Source of the DNA: Ignavibacteriales bacterium
GTDB taxonomy: Bacteria > Bacteroidota > Ignavibacteria > Ignavibacteriales > Melioribacteraceae
Length of the DNA stretch: 9,459 bases
NCBI GenBank assembly: GCA_020059785.1
Contig: JAGVBL010000399.1
Location: 1 to 9,459 of the forward strand
Direction of reading: 5' to 3'
Shown here: piece after piece, positions 6,200 through 9,459 of the stretch
How the letters are laid out: every line of letters begins with the position of its first letter
How positions within the stretch are numbered: the first letter of the stretch is position 1
Notes under the pieces: generated by a model
What the model saw: only the letters and a program-made list of their open reading frames with translations
What the model was told of the DNA's origin: nothing
The model's database searches: none
Position numbers and translations under genes: made by a program

Positions 6200-6737
6200 A
6201 AAAGCATTGTTCGACGTAAATTTTTTCTGTGAAAAGGAAAGGATTACTTATGCTATAATTGGTGGAATAGCATTAATTGCATATGGGATTGCTAAAACTA
6301 CCGAAGACATAGATATTACTCTAATGCTTGACCTTGAAGATATTGAGAAAACAGGTAAAAAAATTTTAACTCACTTTGATCCCTTTCACCCAAATCCATT
6401 AACCTTTTTTCAAACTAATTTTGTATTGCCGGTTATTCATAGGGAAACAAAAATTGGAATTGATTTTGCAGCTGGCTTAACTGGGTTTGATGCAAGCGTA
6501 ATTAAAAGGGGAGTAAAGTTGAAATTCCATACACTCACTTTACCTTTTGCTTCTATAGAAGATATTATTATTTATAAACTTTTTGCTGCGAGGGGAAAGG
6601 ATTACATCGATTTAAAAGAAATAGCAAATGATTATAAAGAAAAAATCGACCGAAAATACTTGAATAAGTTGTTATTAGATTTTTACAAGTTAGATCGTGA
6701 AGACATGAAAGAGAATTTTAATAAAATATTTAATTGA
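6186..6737 (+). CDS. Nucleotidyltransferase of the AbiEii/DUF6036 (MNT-like) type, candidate toxin
   Basis: This 183-residue protein has the polymerase-beta nucleotidyltransferase core. Motif I is AIIGGIALIAYGIAKTTEDIDITLML (residues 23-48, written here in outline): paired glycines at 26-27 and the metal-binding pair Asp41/Asp43. The third carboxylate is probably Asp93 in KIGIDFAAG. The family's C-terminal signature is SIEDIIIYKLFAARGKDYID, with Lys131, Arg136 and downstream acidic residues at 139 and 142. AbiEii-type enzymes are toxins of abortive-infection or toxin-antitoxin pairs and transfer nucleotides to tRNA or to proteins; other members are orphan. All three acidic positions are present, so catalysis is plausible. 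The start overlaps the 74-aa gene by 14 nt. The gene is convergent with rsmI, with 22 nt between the two stops and no obvious terminator. Whether it is a toxin is inferred from family and neighbourhood. Confidence 0.8.
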   Translation: MTNFEKALFDVNFFCEKERITYAIIGGIALIAYGIAKTTEDIDITLMLDLEDIEKTGKKILTHFDPFHPNPLTFFQTNFVLPVIHRETKIGIDFAAGLTGFDASVIKRGVKLKFHTLTLPFASIEDIIIYKLFAARGKDYIDLKEIANDYKEKIDRKYLNKLLLDFYKLDREDMKENFNKIFN

Positions 6738-6759
6738 CCTATTTCGCAATTTTGTTCCA

Positions 6760-7437
6760 TTACATTCTAAAATCTTTTGGGGCAATTATTACAACAAACT
6801 CACCTTTAGTTATTTTTTTATTCAATCCCGATAATATTTCCGATGCGGTTCCTCGCCAGACTTCTTCAAATTTTTTAGTTAATTCTCTGCATACTGCAAT
6901 TTGTCTATCCGGAAAATATTCATTCAATTCATTCAATAATTTTTCGATTCGGTAGGTGGATTCATATAAAACTATTGTTCTTTCTTCTCCTGCAAGCTCT
7001 ATTAAATTTTTTTGCCGTCCTTTTTTCTGTGGAAGGAAACCTTCGAAAACAAACGCATCAGTCGGTAATCCGCTAATACTTAAAGCAAGTGTTACGGCAC
7101 TTGGGCCGGGAATACCGATTACTTCAATTCCATTTTTAACTGCGGCATTAACCAATCTTATTCCGGGATCCGAAATAGATGGTGTCCCTGCATCAGAAAC
7201 TAGAGAGCAATTAAGTCCACTCGCAATTTTATCTATTAACTCCGGAATTTTCTTCGATTCATTCTGTGCATTAATAACAAACATTGGTTTTGATATCTCG
7301 TAATGATCTAATAATACTTTTGTTACACGAGTATCTTCGCATATTATCAGATCAACTGATTTTAATGTTTCAATAGCACGGAATGTTATATCGGATAGAT
7401 TACCTATTGGAGTTGCAACTACAAATAATTTTGACAT
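6760..7437 (-). CDS. rsmI: 16S rRNA (cytidine1402-2'-O)-methyltransferase
   Basis: RsmI is a tetrapyrrole-methylase-fold SAM enzyme that 2'-O-methylates C1402 in the ribosomal P site, together with RsmH. Family motifs appear in order across the 225 residues: VVATPIGNLSDIT (6-18), CEDTR (33-37), LVSDAGTPSISDPG (79-92), GIPGPSA (108-114), FEGFLPQKKGRQ (131-142), LYESTYRI (157-164), CRELTKKFEEVWRG (183-196) and KGEFVVII (211-218). It is shorter than the E. coli protein (about 285 residues) and ends after the core domain, as is common in this branch. AGGTG (complement of 7443-7447) lies 5 nt before the ATG at 7437. It is downstream of lat on the same strand with a repeat-filled gap of 96 nt and no clear promoter, so it may depend on readthrough from lat. 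Confidence 0.95.
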   Translation of the reverse strand: MSKLFVVATPIGNLSDITFRAIETLKSVDLIICEDTRVTKVLLDHYEISKPMFVINAQNESKKIPELIDKIASGLNCSLVSDAGTPSISDPGIRLVNAAVKNGIEVIGIPGPSAVTLALSISGLPTDAFVFEGFLPQKKGRQKNLIELAGEERTIVLYESTYRIEKLLNELNEYFPDRQIAVCRELTKKFEEVWRGTASEILSGLNKKITKGEFVVIIAPKDFRM

Positions 7438-7449
7438 TAAAACACCTGT

Positions 7450-7512
7450 AATGTATAATGTAAAATTAACACAATAGCATAATAATTAATAATCAATTCT
7501 CAATTATACATT
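7450..7512. repeat. 10-bp inverted repeat flanking the lat-rsmI gap
   Basis: AATGTATAAT at 7450-7459 is the exact reverse complement of ATTATACATT at 7503-7512. The arms are separated by 43 nt, so any hairpin would have a large AT-rich loop. It may be a by-product of the AATGTAT array, with a unit copied in inverted orientation, rather than a terminator. Confidence 0.4.
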
Positions 7513-7540
7513 ATGCATTATAAACTATACATTCTACATT
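7478..7540 (-). repeat. Degenerate 7-bp tandem array between lat and rsmI
   Basis: Read on the minus strand, nine consecutive 7-bp units can be laid out from 7540 down to 7478. The units nearest lat are AATGTAG, AATGTAT, AGTTTAT, AATGCAT and AATGTAT, then two AATTGA-type units and two more decayed ones. The consensus is about AATGTAT. The first unit contains the last sense codon (ATG) and stop (TAG) of lat, so the array starts inside the coding end. The low-complexity AT content makes the last two units weak. Confidence 0.6.
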
Positions 7541-8874
7541 GTACTTAAAACTTTTTTAATAATCGAAATTCCTTTATCAATCTCTTCCTTATTAACAATC
7601 AATGGTGTTCTGAAACGGACAGTCTTTACTCCGCAGCCAAGCATAATCATTTTATTTTTATAAAGTCCATCCAGAAATTTTTTTCTTATATCGGGATCCG
7701 GCATATCAAATGCACATAATAATCCCAAACCTCTTGACTGAGAAATTAAATGTGGAAATTCATTCTCCAGGTCTTTCAGATTTTGTAAAAGATATTTCCC
7801 GATTACATTTGAATTCTCAATTAGATTTTCATTTTCAATTATTTCCAGATTCCGTCTTGATCGAACCATATCAACAATATTACCGCCCCAGGTAGAGTTA
7901 ATACGGCTCGATTTTTTGAATACATTTTCTTTAACGTCATCAATCCTGTCAGAAACCATAATTCCGCAAATTTGTGTTTTCTTTCCGAATGCGATTATAT
8001 CCGGTTGAACATAATGTTCGTAAGCCCACATTTTACCTGTCATACCAATACCGGTTTGTACTTCATCGAACATTAGAAGAATATCATTCTGATCTGCAAT
8101 TTCACGCAGCTTCAAAAAGAATTCCTTTCTAAAGAAATTATCTCCACCTTCGCATTGTATCGGTTCAATAATAATTACTGCAATATCATCAGGATTATTT
8201 TTGATTGCTAAATAAATTTCATTTATCGCTTGATCTTCTAACCGAATAACTTCATTCAGATTTTCTTCCAAAGGAAATTTTATTTTTGGATTTGTTACCC
8301 TGGGCCAATTAAATTTTGGAAAATAACTAATTTTAACTGGATCAGTATTGGTAATTGATAAAGTGTATCCTGATCTACCATGAAAAGCTTCTTTGAAATG
8401 AATTACCTGACTACCTTTTTCAGTGTTATAACCCTTTACAAAATTTTTCCGAACCTTCCAATCGAATGCGACTTTCAAACCATTTTCAACAGCAAGTGAA
8501 CCGCCATCGATAAAGAACAGGTGTTTAAAATGTTCCGGTTTAGCAATACGCGAAAATGTATTGACGAACTTTGCCATTTCAACTGTGTAGATATCCGAAT
8601 TGGATGGTTTATTCATTGCAGCAACAGATAGCTCTTCGCGAAATTCAGGTCTATTTATTGAAGGATGATTTAATCCAACCGGCGATGATGCAAAGAAAGA
8701 AAAAAAATCTAAATACTCTTCATTGGTTTTTTCGTCAACAATTGTTAAACCATGGCTTCGTTTTAAATCCAGCACAAGATCAAATCCATCAATTAACATT
8801 GATTTCTTTAATATATCATGAACATTTGCAGCATTAATTTCTATTTGATTGTTTTTATTGCTTAAATTATCCAT
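7534..8874 (-). CDS. lat: L-lysine 6-transaminase (PLP class-III aminotransferase)
   Basis: LAT transfers the epsilon-amino group of lysine to 2-oxoglutarate, giving allysine (which cyclises to piperideine-6-carboxylate) and glutamate, in lysine catabolism. The 446 residues match family length. Diagnostic LAT blocks are SSPVGLNHPSIN (63-74), NKPSNSDIYT (88-97), HLFFIDGGSLAVENGLKVAF (118-137), FHGRSGYTLSITNT (164-177), FPKFNWPRV (185-193), EPIQCEGGDN with the glutamate-switch Glu at about 242 (237-246), FDEVQTGIGMTG with Asp270 (269-280), and AFGKKTQICG, where Lys298 or Lys299 forms the Schiff base with PLP (295-304). The STWGGN phosphate-side motif follows at about 327-332. The start is fixed by AGGAGG (complement of 8884-8889), 9 nt before the ATG. 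It has a long leader with a strong promoter, a short leader ORF and hairpins. It is the first gene of the minus-strand unit ending in rsmI. No other lysine-pathway gene is in view. Confidence 0.95.
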   Translation of the reverse strand: MDNLSNKNNQIEINAANVHDILKKSMLIDGFDLVLDLKRSHGLTIVDEKTNEEYLDFFSFFASSPVGLNHPSINRPEFREELSVAAMNKPSNSDIYTVEMAKFVNTFSRIAKPEHFKHLFFIDGGSLAVENGLKVAFDWKVRKNFVKGYNTEKGSQVIHFKEAFHGRSGYTLSITNTDPVKISYFPKFNWPRVTNPKIKFPLEENLNEVIRLEDQAINEIYLAIKNNPDDIAVIIIEPIQCEGGDNFFRKEFFLKLREIADQNDILLMFDEVQTGIGMTGKMWAYEHYVQPDIIAFGKKTQICGIMVSDRIDDVKENVFKKSSRINSTWGGNIVDMVRSRRNLEIIENENLIENSNVIGKYLLQNLKDLENEFPHLISQSRGLGLLCAFDMPDPDIRKKFLDGLYKNKMIMLGCGVKTVRFRTPLIVNKEEIDKGISIIKKVLSTM

Positions 8875-8883
8875 AGCCGGATT

Positions 8884-8889
8884 CCTCCT
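8884..8889 (-). promoter_or_regulatory. Strong SD of lat, flanked by twin GCCGGATT boxes
   Basis: CCTCCT on the plus strand gives AGGAGG on the lat transcript, 9 nt before its ATG. The 8-bp box GCCGGATT (AATCCGGC on the transcript) occurs at 8876-8883, between the SD and the start codon, and again at 8914-8921, 38 bp away. It could be a site for an RNA- or DNA-binding regulator, or chance. Confidence 0.55.
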
Positions 8890-8932
8890 GAATTAAAAGT
8901 TAAATTAATAATCGCCGGATTGGATAAAAGAA

Positions 8933-9016
8933 TTAAAAAACCTCTTCGAGGCGGGATGATAAGAAATTACGCAGATTTTTTCTGCCGGTTATTTTTTGGT
9001 AATTGATATATTTCAT
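8933..9016 (-). CDS. Putative 27-aa leader ORF upstream of lat
   Basis: A short frame starts at ATG (complement of 9014-9016), shortly after the predicted transcription start, and ends at TAA (complement of 8933-8935). The peptide starts MKYINYQKITGRKN and ends RLEEVF; it is basic and has no runs of a single amino acid. AAAGGA lies 13 nt before the ATG, rather far for an SD. Its last codons lie in the terminator-like hairpin with a run of T, the geometry of a translated attenuator. Three Lys residues in 27 are not a convincing lysine-sensing signature. No recognised family. It may be non-coding. Confidence 0.4.
   Translation of the reverse strand: MKYINYQKITGRKNLRNFLSSRLEEVF
8935..8951 (-). 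terminator. Terminator-like hairpin in the lat leader (candidate attenuator)
   Basis: On the lat transcript CCTC-GAA-GAGG (complement of 8941-8951) forms a short GC-rich hairpin with a GNA-type triloop, followed by six T (complement of 8935-8940). The stem is only 4 bp plus a possible wobble, weak for a terminator, but well placed between promoter and lat. A second hairpin, GCAGA/TCTGC with a 5-nt loop, lies just upstream at 8971-8985. Confidence 0.4.
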
Positions 9017-9036
9017 TTGTGTTTCGAATTCCTTTG

Positions 9037-9068
9037 CAAAGATATAAACTTACATGTGGAGTTTCAAA
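9037..9068 (-). promoter_or_regulatory. Bacteroidota-type promoter of lat (TTTG-N20-TATCTTTG)
   Basis: On the minus strand, TTTG (complement of 9065-9068), a 20-nt spacer and TATCTTTG (complement of 9037-9044) match the sigma-ABfr consensus TTTG-N19-21-TANNTTTG at every specified base. Transcription would start near 9030 and produce a leader of about 155 nt. It is the clearest promoter of this kind in the window. Confidence 0.75.
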
Positions 9069-9118
9069 TTTTGGTAAAACTAATAAAGATCAATTCCATT
9101 TTAGTAAAACATTTTGTG

Positions 9119-9126
9119 TAAATTTG
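9119..9126 (+). promoter_or_regulatory. Possible -7 element (TAAATTTG) of the lipoprotein gene
   Basis: TAAATTTG fits TANNTTTG on the plus strand, 42 nt before the lipoprotein start. No good TTG is found at the right -33 distance. The promoter is divergent from that of lat, the two -7 elements lying about 75 bp apart. Confidence 0.35.
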
Positions 9127-9168
9127 TTCAGTTCTTAAATTACATTTAGAAAAAAGAAAAAGAATAAA

Positions 9169-9459
9169 GTGAAAGTAATAAACAAAATACTTCTGATTCC
9201 TGCACTGGTTTTATTATTTAGTTGTAAGTCCGGTGATGAATCCGATTGGTTTAGCGGTGATTTCTATAGTAACGATAAAAGTAAATTATCCTCCGAAATT
9301 GTTGATGAAGCTCTAAATTGTAAATTCAACCCACCGATTAATTGGTCGTTTCGGTCGGCAGAACTATCCAGGAAAATTGAATCGAAAAATAAATTTCAGG
9401 ATTCAGGTCAAAAGATATTTACATATTCACCGCTCTATTTATTCTTTAACGATTCAACA
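9169..9459 (+). CDS. Putative lipoprotein, 3' partial
   Basis: An open frame from GTG at 9169 runs off the window end, with 97 codons visible. The N-terminus is a clear type II signal peptide: VKVINK basic n-region, hydrophobic ILLIPALVLL, and a lipobox ending in Cys19 (LFSC). The mature protein would be lipid-anchored and begins CKSGDESDW. The rest (DFYSNDKSKLSSEIVDEALNC, then NWSFRSAELSRKIES) matches no family I recognise. The start is preceded by an A-rich stretch (AGAAAAAAGAAAAAG) rather than a strict SD, and GTG is the only start that keeps the signal peptide intact. The gene is divergent from lat. Function unknown. Confidence 0.75.
   Translation, partial: MKVINKILLIPALVLLFSCKSGDESDWFSGDFYSNDKSKLSSEIVDEALNCKFNPPINWSFRSAELSRKIESKNKFQDSGQKIFTYSPLYLFFNDST

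Noticed and set aside
6956..7303. Open frame opposite rsmI on the plus strand
   Set aside because: It is fully embedded antisense in a well-conserved methyltransferase gene and encodes no recognisable protein. The same holds for the antisense frames inside dusB, lat and capA.
8875..9036. Lysine riboswitch ahead of lat
   Set aside because: The leader is too simple (two short hairpins) and lacks the multi-helix junction and conserved segments of the lysine-sensing L-box; only an attenuator-like reading remains.
1..9459. CRISPR array, tRNA, rRNA or insertion sequence
   Set aside because: No regularly spaced repeats of 25-40 bp, no cloverleaf or T-loop (GTTCRANNC) pattern in a plausible context, no transposase frame and no flanking terminal repeats were seen.

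Overview
The window looks like AT-rich chromosomal DNA from the Bacteroidota/Chlorobi/Ignavibacteria side of the bacterial tree. This is inferred from gene content (an Hc1-type histone-like protein, lysine 6-transaminase, and a two-CCG-domain Fe-S protein of the kind common there) and from recurring TANNTTTG -7 elements. One of these has a full TTTG-N20-TATCTTTG match. Two genes (the histone-like gene and lat) nevertheless carry strong Shine-Dalgarno sequences, which would be unusual in core Bacteroidetes and fits the Ignavibacteria/Chlorobi branch better. No rRNA, tRNA, CRISPR array or insertion sequence was seen.

Layout, left to right. (1) 1-890: the 3' part of an HdrB/GlpC-like Fe-S oxidoreductase, split by a -1 shift at a 7-A run that reads as a perfect A-AAA-AAA slippery heptamer directly before a TAG. 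(2) 921-1118: a small histone H1-like protein with a perfect SD and an intrinsic terminator. (3) 1178-2303: a CapA-family metallophosphatase gene broken by a nonsense codon and a 1-nt homopolymer shift, with all family motifs still readable across the lesions. (4) 2349-5057: a tight MFS transporter - dusB-like - apt operon behind a predicted -7 element. (5) 5132-6737: an accessory islet of two overlapping two-gene modules. The first is a RHH antitoxin/MazF toxin pair with a strong promoter and TGGG(T)C repeats over it. The second is an unrecognised 74-aa protein with an AbiEii-type nucleotidyltransferase. (6) 6760-8874 on the minus strand: lat (lysine 6-transaminase) followed by rsmI, separated by a 7-bp tandem repeat that begins inside the lat stop codon. 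(7) 8875-9168: a divergent regulatory region with a strong minus-strand promoter, a 27-codon leader ORF ending in a terminator-like hairpin, and twin GCCGGATT boxes around the lat RBS. (8) 9169-9459: the start of a lipoprotein gene that runs off the window.

The housekeeping genes (tRNA dihydrouridylation, adenine salvage, 16S rRNA methylation) are ordinary. The points of interest are the islet, especially the 74-aa/nucleotidyltransferase pair; the lat leader, which could be an attenuator; and the two broken genes with A-tract indels, which may be biological (pseudogene decay or recoding) or assembly error.
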